A stretch of DNA of 44,532 nucleotides from Ruminococcus sp. (GCA_021200415.1 JAJQGO010000046.1:46229-90760); one strand, 5' to 3'. Positions 32,136-40,914 are shown, counted from the first letter of the stretch. Program-made: numbers and translations. The notes: generated by a model not told the origin, from the sequence alone.

Positions 32136-33428
32136 CTAAAACTCGTTGAAGAGCCTTTCAGGCTCAAATTTTATTACCATTTCCTCATCGTCCGTGTTCA
32201 GGACGGTTATGTTCTCGTTAAGAATTTTTATCTCCTCAGCCATTTTTTCACGGCTTTCGCAAGCCATAACAAATCTTATCATAAGCTGCCTGAGAGTATC
32301 GCCGTTAGGAGTTTCCGCACCCACGGGATAGCGGTTTTCGTATTCCACCACGTCGGGGAGGCTCTTGACCGTCTCCTCAAGTCCGTTTATGCTGCCCACA
32401 ATGCCGTATTTCGCAACAAATGAAACTACTCCGCAGCATTTTCCGTCAAGGAGGGGATTCTCCCTCGTAATATCGTAATCGGATTTTCCGAGAAGTGCGT
32501 GATCCACAAGAATGTTCAGGAAATCCGTTCCGTTTACCTTTCGGAGAAAGCGATAGGGAGCTTCTCCTGCGCATCGCAGACCTGCCTCGAAAATGCGGAA
32601 CTGATTCGTTTCGGGATTATGAATGCCCTGCACGAAAAGTATGCCGTCCTGCATTCCCAGGCTCTCGCACAGCCGAAGCACCGAATCGTTGACGTCCCTT
32701 ATGTAGTCCTCCGCAAAAACGGAGGGATAAATTCTCGCAGCAGGAATTGTTGTAACATCGCCCTTGTGAACAGCCACGGGATAGCGGTTGTCAATGCAGG
32801 CGAGGGCAGCCTTTCCGCCGCTTATGGTGTAGTGAGCGGTAAATTCATTGCCTGCCACAAATTCCTCTATGATAATTGTTTTCTTGTTTGACTTGTTTAT
32901 GGATTCCTTGTAGTGCGCGCGAAGCTCCTTTGAGTTGTGACAGATAAAAACTCCTGCGGAGGTTGAAGCGTCCACAGGCTTCACAACAAGCGGATACCTG
33001 AAATTTCTCCACGCCCTGTCGGGAATCTCCTTTCCCGTGAACCATGTTTTCGGGCATGGCACATCATTCTTCCTGCAAAGGCTTCGGAACAGCTCCTTGC
33101 TTTCAACGCTGTCCCACTGCTCCTCCGTGCAGTAAAAGGGCAGATTGTGCCTTTTCGAAAGCTCCATCGCCCGAAGGAGATTGAATTCACTTATGCCTGC
33201 AAGAACTCCGTCAACGCCGCGCTCTTCGATGATTTTATCGAGAGCGTCCAGATCAGCCGTGCTTACAAGAAAGCTTTCATCTGCGATTCTTTTCGCTTCG
33301 GAGCGCTCGGGGGGATAGTAATCCGCAACAATGGTGTGCGCACCCTCCCTTTTCGCATACGAAACAATATCAGTTGAACCTACGTTTGAACCGAGTACCA
33401 GCAGAGTTTTGTTTTCAAATTTTTTCAT
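32136..33428 (-). CDS. ATP-grasp ligase, glycan-locus type (first paralogue)
   Basis: About 430 residues. The start is taken at 33428 (MKKFENKTLLVLGSNVG), aligned with the second ATP-grasp gene; an ATG at 33452 directly behind AAGGAGAA is the alternative. A pre-ATP-grasp domain (LVLGSN) is followed by the ATP-grasp core: YPLVVKPVDASTSAGVF, IIIEEFVAGNEFTAHYTI, and the metal-binding NQFRIFEAGLRCAGEAPYR. Such enzymes join a carboxylate to an amine with ATP. The C-terminal ~100 residues are a separate domain. Within a sugar operon with an aminotransferase, amide formation on an amino sugar is a reasonable inference; the acid is unknown. Confidence 0.8.
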   Translation of the reverse strand: MKKFENKTLLVLGSNVGSTDIVSYAKREGAHTIVADYYPPERSEAKRIADESFLVSTADLDALDKIIEERGVDGVLAGISEFNLLRAMELSKRHNLPFYCTEEQWDSVESKELFRSLCRKNDVPCPKTWFTGKEIPDRAWRNFRYPLVVKPVDASTSAGVFICHNSKELRAHYKESINKSNKKTIIIEEFVAGNEFTAHYTISGGKAALACIDNRYPVAVHKGDVTTIPAARIYPSVFAEDYIRDVNDSVLRLCESLGMQDGILFVQGIHNPETNQFRIFEAGLRCAGEAPYRFLRKVNGTDFLNILVDHALLGKSDYDITRENPLLDGKCCGVVSFVAKYGIVGSINGLEETVKSLPDVVEYENRYPVGAETPNGDTLRQLMIRFVMACESREKMAEEIKILNENITVLNTDDEEMVIKFEPERLFNEF

Positions 33429-33463
33429 AGCTGCAATGCAGAAATCCTGCATTTCTCCTTAAT

Positions 33464-34273
33464 TTATTCTGCCAAAGCAGTTTCAGTCTTGTCGCCAAAT
33501 ACTTTGTCAATATATTCCTGCGGAACATCATCAAGCGTTATAGCAACGCCTTTCTCGTTGTATCCCATAAATATTCCCTTTGCAGCGCTTGCTCTTGCAT
33601 TTGCGTTCTTCCTGCTGAGGAAGTATCTGACAAAATTCACAATACATATACAGTCCGTTTTGAAGCTCACGTTTTCCACATACCAAACATCGTTATCGAA
33701 CTGCTCCTGCCACGTCCTTATGTGGTCATTCTTGCCCCTCGGCGGACATTCAAGCCCGGGACGCACCGCAAGACGCATAACGTGTTCCTTGTTGTATCTG
33801 TGATAATACTCGGGCGGAAGCGGTCTTGGACCGAAAATGCTCATTTCACCCTTCAGGATATTCCAGAAATTCAGAAGCTCATCCAAAGAAAACTTTCTGA
33901 CAAATTTTCCGAACCGTGTAACTCTCTGTTCCGCAGGAAGAAGCTCGCCTCTTTCGTCCCTTTCATTCGTCATATTGCGGAATTTCACCATAACAAAGGG
34001 CTTTCCGTCCTTGCCAAGCCTTTCCGATTTATGCAGAATCCCCTTGCCCAGTTTTACTCTGGTTACAATCGCCAGCGGAATATTTACTAATAAGCCGAGA
34101 ACCAAAAAGATAATTGAGATTATTATATCAAACAGTCTTTTTATGTATTTTGTGTAAAAGCTTGTGCGAACCTTTACATCTCTGCAATGCTTATTGATTT
34201 CGCCAAGGCGATCCTCAGCAAGATGGTCTGCAAGCTCCAATCGCTCAGCTTTGGTTAATTCAGATCTTTGCAT
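33464..34273 (-). CDS. Undecaprenyl-phosphate sugar-phosphate transferase (initiating, WcaJ/EpsL type)
   Basis: 269 residues. After a basic region there is a membrane segment (KRLFDIIISIIFLVLGLLVNIP) and the cytoplasmic bacterial-sugar-transferase domain with VMVKFRNMTNERDE, KFVRKFSLDELLNFWNILKGEMSIFGPRPLPPEYY and VRPGLECPPRG. These enzymes load the first sugar-1-phosphate on undecaprenyl phosphate. The single-helix form is like the small PglC/EpsL branch. It lies between two ATP-grasp genes in the operon. Confidence 0.92.
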   Translation of the reverse strand: MQRSELTKAERLELADHLAEDRLGEINKHCRDVKVRTSFYTKYIKRLFDIIISIIFLVLGLLVNIPLAIVTRVKLGKGILHKSERLGKDGKPFVMVKFRNMTNERDERGELLPAEQRVTRFGKFVRKFSLDELLNFWNILKGEMSIFGPRPLPPEYYHRYNKEHVMRLAVRPGLECPPRGKNDHIRTWQEQFDNDVWYVENVSFKTDCICIVNFVRYFLSRKNANARASAAKGIFMGYNEKGVAITLDDVPQEYIDKVFGDKTETALAE

Positions 34274-34315
34274 ATATTCACCTACATATAATTTATTTTC
34301 AGCATACGAATTGTA

Positions 34316-35521
34316 TCATTCTAAGCATATATTTATCCATTTTTCGCTGTGATCCATCATATCCAGCATTTGTTCCATACTGTCAAATCGCATAATCAGA
34401 CATCCGAGGGTACTGTTAGCACCTATAAACGCTGATATTTCATCTCCCTTGTTCTTTATAATGTGATTTTCAACCACATTTTCTTTCAAGACCTTTTCGG
34501 AGATGTCTATTTTCTTCAGCGTTCCGTTTTCAAGGCTGTGAACCGCATAGTAGCTCCAATAACCGTTTTGTTCAGCCACCTCGGGGACTGTGATTTTATC
34601 CCCCATAGCCGCCTTTACTGAGCATTCAACCAAATCAACACCGGTTGCATATTTTATTATCTGCGGAATATAATTTCCGCCGTCCCTCGGTGCAACCTCC
34701 ATTAAATAAACATTGTAATCCTTATCAATCCTCAAATCAAAATTATATGTGCAGGTTTTCATTTCAAGGAGCGACAGCAGTCTTTGAATCTCGTTGTGTA
34801 CCTTATCCTGTACCCATTCGGGCATATTATAAGGAAAGCTTGCCGATATTGGCACAAACGGATTCACACACTTCGGATTAAAATGGTCGTTCGCAAAACA
34901 TCGGAACACCAATTTCCCGTCTATTGAAAGACCGTCACCCGCAATCTGGTATCCGAATTTTTCAACGTATTCCTCAACTATTATTCTTCCTGCTCTTGAA
35001 AACGTCATTGAATACCTGAGCTTTTCCTCAAGCTCTTCAGGACTGTCTATTCTTACAACGCCCTTACTTCCCGATGAATCAACGGGCTTGGATATTACCG
35101 GAAATCTGTAACGATTATTCATGCAATCAGCTACAGCATCATCAACAGTCACATATCCGCAGGCTTCCGGTGTACAAAACCCATTCTCCTTTAAAAATCC
35201 ACGGAACTTATCCTTATTGCACAGAATTTCCACGGATTTATAGGGGTTTGTGGGAAGTCCCATTTTCTCGGCAACAAAAGCTGCCGTCGGGGCGGCAGGG
35301 TCTGATGCGTATGCAAGAACTCCGTCAACTTCCTCCTTTTCGGCAACCTCCAGAACCGCCGCCTTGTCCGTAGTGCTGACCTGATAAAATTTATCTGCTG
35401 AAAACTGCCCCGGATTATCGCTGAGATAGTCGCACAGAACAGTGTAATACCCTAATTTTTTTGCGGTTTCGATAGCCACGACCTGCTGAGCAGAGCCGCC
35501 TAACAATAAAAGTTTTTTCAA
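34316..35521 (-). CDS. ATP-grasp ligase, glycan-locus type (second paralogue)
   Basis: 401 residues. TTG start at 35521 behind AGGAAGG. Begins MKKLLLLGGSAQQVVAIETA, the pre-ATP-grasp fold, then FPVISKPVDSSGSKGVV, IIVEEYVEKFGYQIAGDGLS and NVYLMEVAPRDGGNYIPQI (metal-binding Glu and Asn). It is clearly homologous to carbamoyl-phosphate-synthase-like/PurK-like ATP-grasp ligases and only distantly similar to the ligase at 32136. The C-terminal ~90 residues form another small domain. It follows the aminotransferase gene by 4 bp, suggesting that it acts on the aminotransferase product. Confidence 0.82.
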   Translation of the reverse strand: MKKLLLLGGSAQQVVAIETAKKLGYYTVLCDYLSDNPGQFSADKFYQVSTTDKAAVLEVAEKEEVDGVLAYASDPAAPTAAFVAEKMGLPTNPYKSVEILCNKDKFRGFLKENGFCTPEACGYVTVDDAVADCMNNRYRFPVISKPVDSSGSKGVVRIDSPEELEEKLRYSMTFSRAGRIIVEEYVEKFGYQIAGDGLSIDGKLVFRCFANDHFNPKCVNPFVPISASFPYNMPEWVQDKVHNEIQRLLSLLEMKTCTYNFDLRIDKDYNVYLMEVAPRDGGNYIPQIIKYATGVDLVECSVKAAMGDKITVPEVAEQNGYWSYYAVHSLENGTLKKIDISEKVLKENVVENHIIKNKGDEISAFIGANSTLGCLIMRFDSMEQMLDMMDHSEKWINICLE

Positions 35522-35525
35522 TTAC

Positions 35526-36644
35526 TTAACCTTCCTGCTTTCCCATAGATAAAATAATATCACAAATTCTGTCGGTATCCTCAAGCGAAAGCTCCGAATA
35601 AAGTGGAAGTGTCAGAACCCTTCGGGAAATATTTTCGGAAACAGGCGTATCTCCATGCTCAAGCTCCCTGTAGCACTCCATATCGTTCACAGCAGGGTAG
35701 AAATACTTTCTGGCATAGATGTCGTTCCTTTGCAGCTCCTCGTACACATCGTCCCTCGTAAAGCCGAATTCCTCCGGCTCAAAGCAGACGGCGTAGTATG
35801 CGTAATTGGGAGTTACATTTTCCTGCGGCTTCATGAGCTTGATTCCGGAAACTCCCCCCAATCTGCTATTGTAGCGTTCAACGACACTGCCGCGGGCTTT
35901 TATGCACTGCTCCACGTTTCGGAGATTGCATATTCCCATAGCCGCGCGAAATTCGTCCATTTTGGCGTTTCCGCCGATTTCGTCAACGCACTCCTCCGTT
36001 TTTATGCCGAAATTTTTCAGGCTGTGGAGGCTGCTTCTGAGGGACTCGTCCTTAAATGCAACTGCTCCGCCCTCGATTGTATTGAACACCTTTGTGGCAT
36101 GAAAGCTGAACATTGCGGCATCTCCGTATGTGCCGATTCCCCTGCCCCTGTATTTCACTCCGAATGCGTGAGCCGCATCGTAAATCACCTTCAGACCGTG
36201 CTTTTCGGCAATTTTTTCTATAGCCTCAACATCGCAAACATTTCCGTATACGTGAACAGGAACTATAGCGACTGTCTTATCCGTTATAAGCTCCTCGATT
36301 TTTTCAGGATCTATGGTGTAGTCGTCAGGCTTGACATCGCAGAATACAGGCTTCAGACCGTTTCTTGTGATTGCGTGAACCGTCGAAACAAAGGTAAAGG
36401 GTGTTGTTATAACCTCTCCCCCTGTATTTTTCAGTCCCATTGCCTGTATAACCGTTTCAAGAGCCATATGTCCGTTCACGAACATCGACAGATACGGAAC
36501 TCCGAGATAATCAATAAGACTATGCTGAAGCTTCTTGTAGACAGGCCCCATATTTGTCAGGTGGTGGCTCTCGAAAATCGGTTTTATTTCGTTTATGTAG
36601 TCGTCATAGCTTGGCATTGACGATCTTGTAACAAAAATACTCAT
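35526..36644 (-). CDS. DegT/DnrJ/EryC1/StrS family nucleotide-sugar aminotransferase
   Basis: 372 residues, PLP-dependent. The PLP Lys185 lies in FSFHATKVFNTIEGGA and the pyridine-binding Asp156 in VIYDAAHAFG. These enzymes transfer the amino group of glutamate or glutamine to a 4- or 3-keto sugar nucleotide. With RfbA/RfbB encoded directly upstream the likely substrate is dTDP-4-keto-6-deoxyglucose, giving dTDP-4-amino-4,6-dideoxyhexose. AGGAG precedes the ATG. No acetyltransferase gene follows in the window, unlike many such clusters. Confidence 0.9.
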   Translation of the reverse strand: MSIFVTRSSMPSYDDYINEIKPIFESHHLTNMGPVYKKLQHSLIDYLGVPYLSMFVNGHMALETVIQAMGLKNTGGEVITTPFTFVSTVHAITRNGLKPVFCDVKPDDYTIDPEKIEELITDKTVAIVPVHVYGNVCDVEAIEKIAEKHGLKVIYDAAHAFGVKYRGRGIGTYGDAAMFSFHATKVFNTIEGGAVAFKDESLRSSLHSLKNFGIKTEECVDEIGGNAKMDEFRAAMGICNLRNVEQCIKARGSVVERYNSRLGGVSGIKLMKPQENVTPNYAYYAVCFEPEEFGFTRDDVYEELQRNDIYARKYFYPAVNDMECYRELEHGDTPVSENISRRVLTLPLYSELSLEDTDRICDIILSMGKQEG

Positions 36645-36671
36645 CCCCGCATTCTCCTTTCACAGGTGGAA

Positions 36672-37334
36672 TTAAAGCTCCCCTACTGCCTTCATCAAAT
36701 CCGCGTGTATATCCTCTATGGATCTTATTTCGCCGTTTTCCTCGCATTCAATAACGCTCCAGCCGAATTTCTCCGTGCAGTAATCCGCAGCCTTTCTCGA
36801 GCGTCGGAGATATTCCAAATTCGCCTCGTGAATATCCTTTTTGTTTTTATCTCCTGCATATCTTATTTTTATAAGCTTCTGACTCAGCTCCGGAGACAAT
36901 CTCAGATAAATCACCATATCCGGTTCGGGAATCTGCATATACTCGTATTCATATTCAAAGAGCCATTTTGTGAAGTCGTCCCACTTATCCCGCGGCAGCT
37001 TTGAGCATTGATGAATTGCGTTGGATGTCGTATATCTGTCGGCAATAATAATTCCGCCGTTGTTGTAGAATTCCTTCCATCTGCGTGTATAGCTTATAAA
37101 GCGGTCAACGGCAAAAAAGCTTGATGCCGCATATGGATTGACATCATCAGGATTTTTGCCAAGCTTACCACCAAGATACATTTTTACAGGATCAGAGGAC
37201 GGGCTGTCATAATCGGGGAGGGAAATCTTCATAACCTTCCTGCCGCTTTTTTCCATCTCCTCAAGGAGCAGATTCGACTGCGTAGCCTTTCCGCTTCCGT
37301 CAAGACCGTCAATAGCAATTAGCTTTCCTTTCAT
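36672..37334 (-). CDS. Thymidylate kinase homologue inside the dTDP-sugar operon
   Basis: About 220 residues; the start is set at 37334 ([15 protein letters not shown]), where the ATG overlaps the rfbB stop (ATGA). P-loop GLDGSGKATQ (residues 10-19), the DRYTTSNAIHQ block and an LID region followed by DIHEANLEYLRRSRKAA match dTMP kinase. It phosphorylates dTMP (or a related nucleotide) to the diphosphate. Its place between rfbB and the sugar aminotransferase suggests supply of dTTP for the RfbA reaction. Alternatively it is the sole housekeeping tmk that happens to lie here; that cannot be told from the window. Confidence 0.85.
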   Translation of the reverse strand: MKGKLIAIDGLDGSGKATQSNLLLEEMEKSGRKVMKISLPDYDSPSSDPVKMYLGGKLGKNPDDVNPYAASSFFAVDRFISYTRRWKEFYNNGGIIIADRYTTSNAIHQCSKLPRDKWDDFTKWLFEYEYEYMQIPEPDMVIYLRLSPELSQKLIKIRYAGDKNKKDIHEANLEYLRRSRKAADYCTEKFGWSVIECEENGEIRSIEDIHADLMKAVGEL

Positions 37335-38392
37335 ATAATCCCCTTCTTTGCACCGCACATTTGTTCGTTGTATGTAAGATACCTGCCGGATAAAATATCC
37401 TCCAGCCAGTTCATATTGTCAAGATTCCATTTGATTGTTTTTCTGATTCCCTCTTCGAACATCGTTTCAGGCTGCCAGCCAAGCTCTCTGCCGATTTTAG
37501 ACGCGTCAATAGCGTAACGCAGATCATGACCCTTGCGGTCGGCAACGTGCGAAATAAGGCTTTCAGGCTTTCCGAGAGCTTCAAGAATAATCCTGACAAT
37601 GTCGATATTCGTCATCTCGTTGTTGCCGCCAACGTTGTAGATTTCGCCGTCTCTGCCCTTATGCATAATAAGGTCGATTGCGCGGCAATGATCCTCAACA
37701 TACAGCCAGTCACGGACGTTCTTTCCCTCGCCGTAAACAGGCAGCGGCTCATCCTTGCTTGCGTTTATAATCATAAGCGGAATAAGCTTTTCAGGGAACT
37801 GATACGGGCCGTAATTATTTGAGCAGCGGCTTATGCTTACCGGAAGATTATATGTTCTATGGTAAGCCAGAACAAGCATATCCGCACCTGCCTTTGAGGC
37901 GCTGTAGGGGCTTGACGTATGAACAGGCGTTTCCTCCGTAAAGAGAAGGTCAGGTCTGTCAAGAGGGAGATCCCCGTAAACCTCATCGGTTGAAACCTGA
38001 TGGAAACGCTCAACAGTCGGATTATGCTTCTCATCAAAGCAAGCGTCAAGAAGAGACGCCGTGCCCTTGATGTTTGTATCGAGGAATACCTCAGGATTTG
38101 TAATCGAACGGTCAACGTGGGATTCCGCAGCGAAATTTACCACAATATCAGGCTTTTCCTCGCCGAACAATGCCTTTACCAGCTCTCTGTCGCAGACATC
38201 GCCCAAAACGAAGCGGAAATTCGGATTGCTCATAATCGGCTGAAGCGTAGCGAGATTTCCCGCATACGTCAGCTTGTCCAGACAAATTATTCTGTAATCA
38301 GGGTGCGCGTCAAGCATATGGAACAAAAAATTCGAGCCGATAAATCCTGCGCCGCCTGTTACAAGGACGGTTTTTGTTGTTTCTTCGTTCAC
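37331..38392 (-). CDS. rfbB: dTDP-glucose 4,6-dehydratase
   Basis: 353 residues, the family length. Rossmann motif [12 protein letters not shown], the DVCDRELV and [11 protein letters not shown] blocks, the STDEVYGDL motif with active-site Asp-Glu, and [12 protein letters not shown] (Tyr/Lys) are typical of RmlB. It converts dTDP-glucose to dTDP-4-keto-6-deoxyglucose. It overlaps rfbA by four bases (ATGA) and the kinase by four bases. Confidence 0.95.
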   Translation of the reverse strand: MNEETTKTVLVTGGAGFIGSNFLFHMLDAHPDYRIICLDKLTYAGNLATLQPIMSNPNFRFVLGDVCDRELVKALFGEEKPDIVVNFAAESHVDRSITNPEVFLDTNIKGTASLLDACFDEKHNPTVERFHQVSTDEVYGDLPLDRPDLLFTEETPVHTSSPYSASKAGADMLVLAYHRTYNLPVSISRCSNNYGPYQFPEKLIPLMIINASKDEPLPVYGEGKNVRDWLYVEDHCRAIDLIMHKGRDGEIYNVGGNNEMTNIDIVRIILEALGKPESLISHVADRKGHDLRYAIDASKIGRELGWQPETMFEEGIRKTIKWNLDNMNWLEDILSGRYLTYNEQMCGAKKGII

Positions 38393-39312
38393 TTCTTCTT
38401 CTCCTCCAATAACGATAAAATATACTGACCATACTCGGTGTTTCCGAGCTCTCTTCCGCGCAATTCAAGAGTTTCATCATCGATAAATCCCTTGCGCCAC
38501 GCGATTTCCTCAATGCAGGAAATATAGTACCCCTGCATCTCCTGAACGGTCTTTACGAATCCGCCTGCCTTGTACATATTCTTCGGCGTACCCGTATCAA
38601 ACCATGTCATTCCCCTTCCAAGAAGGGAAACGCTTAGCTCTCCTTTCTCAAGATATGCATTATTAACGGACGTTATTTCCTTTTCGCCGCGGGCTGATGG
38701 TTCAACAGCCTTTGCAATCTCAACGACCCTGTTGTCGTAGAAATAAAGTCCCGGAACTGCGTAGTTAGATTTAGGCTCCTCCGGCTTTTCCTCGATTGAT
38801 TTAACTATTCTTGTATCCTTGTCGAATTCGACAACGCCAAAGGCTTCGGGATTTTTTACGGGGTAGCCGAATATGGCAGCTCCGCCGTCCCTCTCGATTT
38901 TCTTCTTGGTGTTGCAAAGGAGTCTTGAGAGCGAATCTCCGTACAGAACATTATCTCCGAGGACAAGGCAAACATTGTCGTCGCCGATGAACTCCTCACC
39001 CAGAATAAACGCTTCGGCAAGTCCGCCCGGTCTGTCCTGAATCTCATACTGAATATTTATGCCGATTTTGGAGCCGTCCCCCAGAAGGTGCTTGTATGCA
39101 GCCTGATCCTGCCTTGTGGTGATAACGAGAATATCGCTTATCCTTGCCAGCAGAAGAACTGAGAGCGGATAATAAATCAGTGGCTTGTCGTAGACGGGCA
39201 GAAGCTGCTTGCTGACTACGATTGTGTTGGGATAAAGTCTTGTTCCCGTTCCGCCCGCAAGGATAATGCCCTTTGTTTTTTTAGTCGGTTTGCTGTCATT
39301 GATCTCGTTCAT
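38389..39312 (-). CDS. rfbA: Glucose-1-phosphate thymidylyltransferase
   Basis: 307 residues. N-terminal nucleotide-binding loop [43 protein letters not shown] (Asp for Mg), [20 protein letters not shown] and [18 protein letters not shown] are all RmlA features. It makes dTDP-glucose from dTTP and glucose-1-phosphate. First gene of the 12-gene glycan operon, with a promoter at 39391-39419. Confidence 0.95.
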   Translation of the reverse strand: MNEINDSKPTKKTKGIILAGGTGTRLYPNTIVVSKQLLPVYDKPLIYYPLSVLLLARISDILVITTRQDQAAYKHLLGDGSKIGINIQYEIQDRPGGLAEAFILGEEFIGDDNVCLVLGDNVLYGDSLSRLLCNTKKKIERDGGAAIFGYPVKNPEAFGVVEFDKDTRIVKSIEEKPEEPKSNYAVPGLYFYDNRVVEIAKAVEPSARGEKEITSVNNAYLEKGELSVSLLGRGMTWFDTGTPKNMYKAGGFVKTVQEMQGYYISCIEEIAWRKGFIDDETLELRGRELGNTEYGQYILSLLEEKKK

Positions 39313-39390
39313 TTTTAAAAACCCCCAATGTAAATTTTGGTTTATTTCAGATTTATGTAAACGTATGATATGCCTAACTAATATAAAATA

Positions 39391-39419
39391 AGTGTATCAT
39401 GATTTCTTATAAAAATCAA
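39391..39419 (-). promoter_or_regulatory. Candidate promoter of the glycan operon
   Basis: Minus-strand TTGATT (39414-39419), 17-bp spacer, TACACT (39391-39396); start near 39384 and a ~70-nt leader. The rest of the 39313-39597 gap is AT-rich with two homopolymer runs. Confidence 0.55.
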
Positions 39420-39522
39420 GGGCTTTTTGCCTTTACAAAAACTTTCCTGTTCAATTTTATTGAATATGACGATATTTTGACGGGGTTCAACCCCAAAAAG
39501 TGCCAAAACCCCAAATATATCG

Positions 39523-39579
39523 TTTTTTTTTTTCTATTCATTGTTATATCAACCCCCAAAAAAAAAAAAAAAAAAAAAA
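39523..39579. repeat. Homopolymer tracts (T11 and A22)
   Basis: Eleven T at 39523-39533 and twenty-two A at 39558-39579, immediately downstream of the FrhB-like gene. On the minus strand the A tract is a U22 run; I see no strong GC stem before it. Confidence 0.9.
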
Positions 39580-39597
39580 CAACAGGTAAACATTATT

Positions 39598-40557
39598 TTA
39601 TTTCCTTTTGAGCATTCTTCCAACTTTCCTGAACCCTCTTTTAACTTTGGCTTTAAAGCCCTCTCCGCCGTACTTTTTCACTATAAGTTCAAAGGACTTT
39701 GTGTAAAAGTCGCACCAGAATTTCTCACGGTCAGGGGGCATTTTGCATGGTTCAACAAGCGCAGGCTGCATACTGTCCTCAATGCGGCAGCTTCTCATCT
39801 CCACATCGCCGCTGACGGAATCAAAAAGCTCCCCTCCCCTATCGTTGTTTACGAGAACGAGTGAAACGCCCCTGTTGTCGCTGAAATCCGGAGCTGCCTT
39901 TTCTATGCCCCAGTAGTCCGCAATCGTAATATCGCCCGGGTGGATAACGTCCTTATATGGGCATTTGTAGCAGCATGGACGCAGTGTTTTCTTTTCATGG
40001 AAAAGCGTCTTATAGGCAGGGCTGCTGACCTTTTTGCTGCTGCCGTCGGAGGTTTTGAAAATCATCGTTTCAATATGAGCCTTCCAGCCGAAATCGGCTT
40101 TATTCCTGAAATCTACCGAAACGCATTCGCCGTTCCTCGCGGACTGATAGTTCAGGTACTCCTGCCACACAAGAGGACTTGGCACGCCGCGGCAGACAAT
40201 GTCCACGCAAACGAGGTTATCATAGCTCTCCCCGAGAAAGCTTTTCAGACCCGACACCTGACATGACGTTCCCGAAAAAAGAACCTGTCTGCCCTGCTTC
40301 AGGTCGTTTCTGACCTGTTGGAAAACGTCGCCCATGCTGCTCTGAATATACTTTGAGCCGCGCATTTTATCGCGTCCGTCCGCATTTTCCGCACGCACAT
40401 GAGCTGCCATGAAATCATCCGTCTGCACGCAGCCGTACACAACGCCGTTCCGCCTGAGAATCGCATCTGACAGGGCAGTGAAAATTCCGCCCGAGCGTGA
40501 TGCCATACGTATATCAAAATTCTTATGCTTGACAGCATATACTATTGGAAAGTTCAA
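39598..40557 (-). CDS. FrhB/FdhB-like (coenzyme F420 hydrogenase beta-type) protein of glycan loci
   Basis: 319 residues. It begins with IVYAVKHKNFDIRMASRSGGIFTALSD and contains VLFSGTSCQVSGLKSFLG, VDIVCRGVPSPLVW and the Cys block LRPCCYKCPYKDVIHPGDITIADYWG, the signature of the FrhB/FdhB beta C-terminal family. In glycan clusters such proteins occur with pyruvyltransferases; their exact reaction is not established. Usually a ferredoxin domain is fused to the N-terminus; here it is the separate gene at 40570. TTG start at 40557 with AGAGGTGAG upstream. Long homopolymers follow. Confidence 0.85.
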   Translation of the reverse strand: MNFPIVYAVKHKNFDIRMASRSGGIFTALSDAILRRNGVVYGCVQTDDFMAAHVRAENADGRDKMRGSKYIQSSMGDVFQQVRNDLKQGRQVLFSGTSCQVSGLKSFLGESYDNLVCVDIVCRGVPSPLVWQEYLNYQSARNGECVSVDFRNKADFGWKAHIETMIFKTSDGSSKKVSSPAYKTLFHEKKTLRPCCYKCPYKDVIHPGDITIADYWGIEKAAPDFSDNRGVSLVLVNNDRGGELFDSVSGDVEMRSCRIEDSMQPALVEPCKMPPDREKFWCDFYTKSFELIVKKYGGEGFKAKVKRGFRKVGRMLKRK

Positions 40558-40569
40558 TTATCTCACCTC

Positions 40570-40875
40570 TTATTTCAAAAATCCCTTCGCTTTTTGGTCG
40601 GTCTTGAATGCGCATACGTCAATGCATTTATAGCATCTCACGCATTTTTTTGCGTCAACTACAGGGTAGAGAAAGCCCTCCTCATCGGGCAGCATTTCAA
40701 TTGCCTTGACGGGACAGACCGCATAACAGGCTGAGCATCCGCAGCAGTTTTCCCTGTTCTCGTAGAGGAGGGGAAGCTTTTTCTTTGATTCGCCCTCCGA
40801 TGGATCGTTATTTATGTATCTCACCGAGGTGTGAGGGTTATAGACCTCCCCCGATTTTCTCAGCGCAGTAATCAT
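40570..40875 (-). CDS. 2[4Fe-4S] ferredoxin-type subunit
   Basis: 101 residues. Two cluster-binding motifs, CCGCSACYAVCPVKAI and CVRCYKCIDVCAF, flank ~25 residues; the N-terminus has ~40 residues without a recognised motif. This is the domain normally fused to the N-terminus of glycan-locus FrhB proteins; the stop is 12 bp before the FrhB-like start. It would pass electrons to the FrhB-like subunit. GGAGG lies before the ATG. The pair is a separate transcript from the glycan operon. Confidence 0.87.
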   Translation of the reverse strand: MITALRKSGEVYNPHTSVRYINNDPSEGESKKKLPLLYENRENCCGCSACYAVCPVKAIEMLPDEEGFLYPVVDAKKCVRCYKCIDVCAFKTDQKAKGFLK

Positions 40876-40914
40876 TGTATTTCCTCCGTCTGTTTATTCT
40901 TACTTCTTATTAAG

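Noticed and set aside
35655..36620. 321-codon open frame on the plus strand
   Set aside because: It lies entirely antisense to the sugar aminotransferase gene, has no ribosome binding site of note and no recognisable motif; it arises from codon bias of the real gene.
40557..40570. Frameshift between ferredoxin and FrhB frames
   Set aside because: Separate ribosome binding site and TTG start, and a normal stop before it, support two genes; kept as a finding because fused homologues are common.
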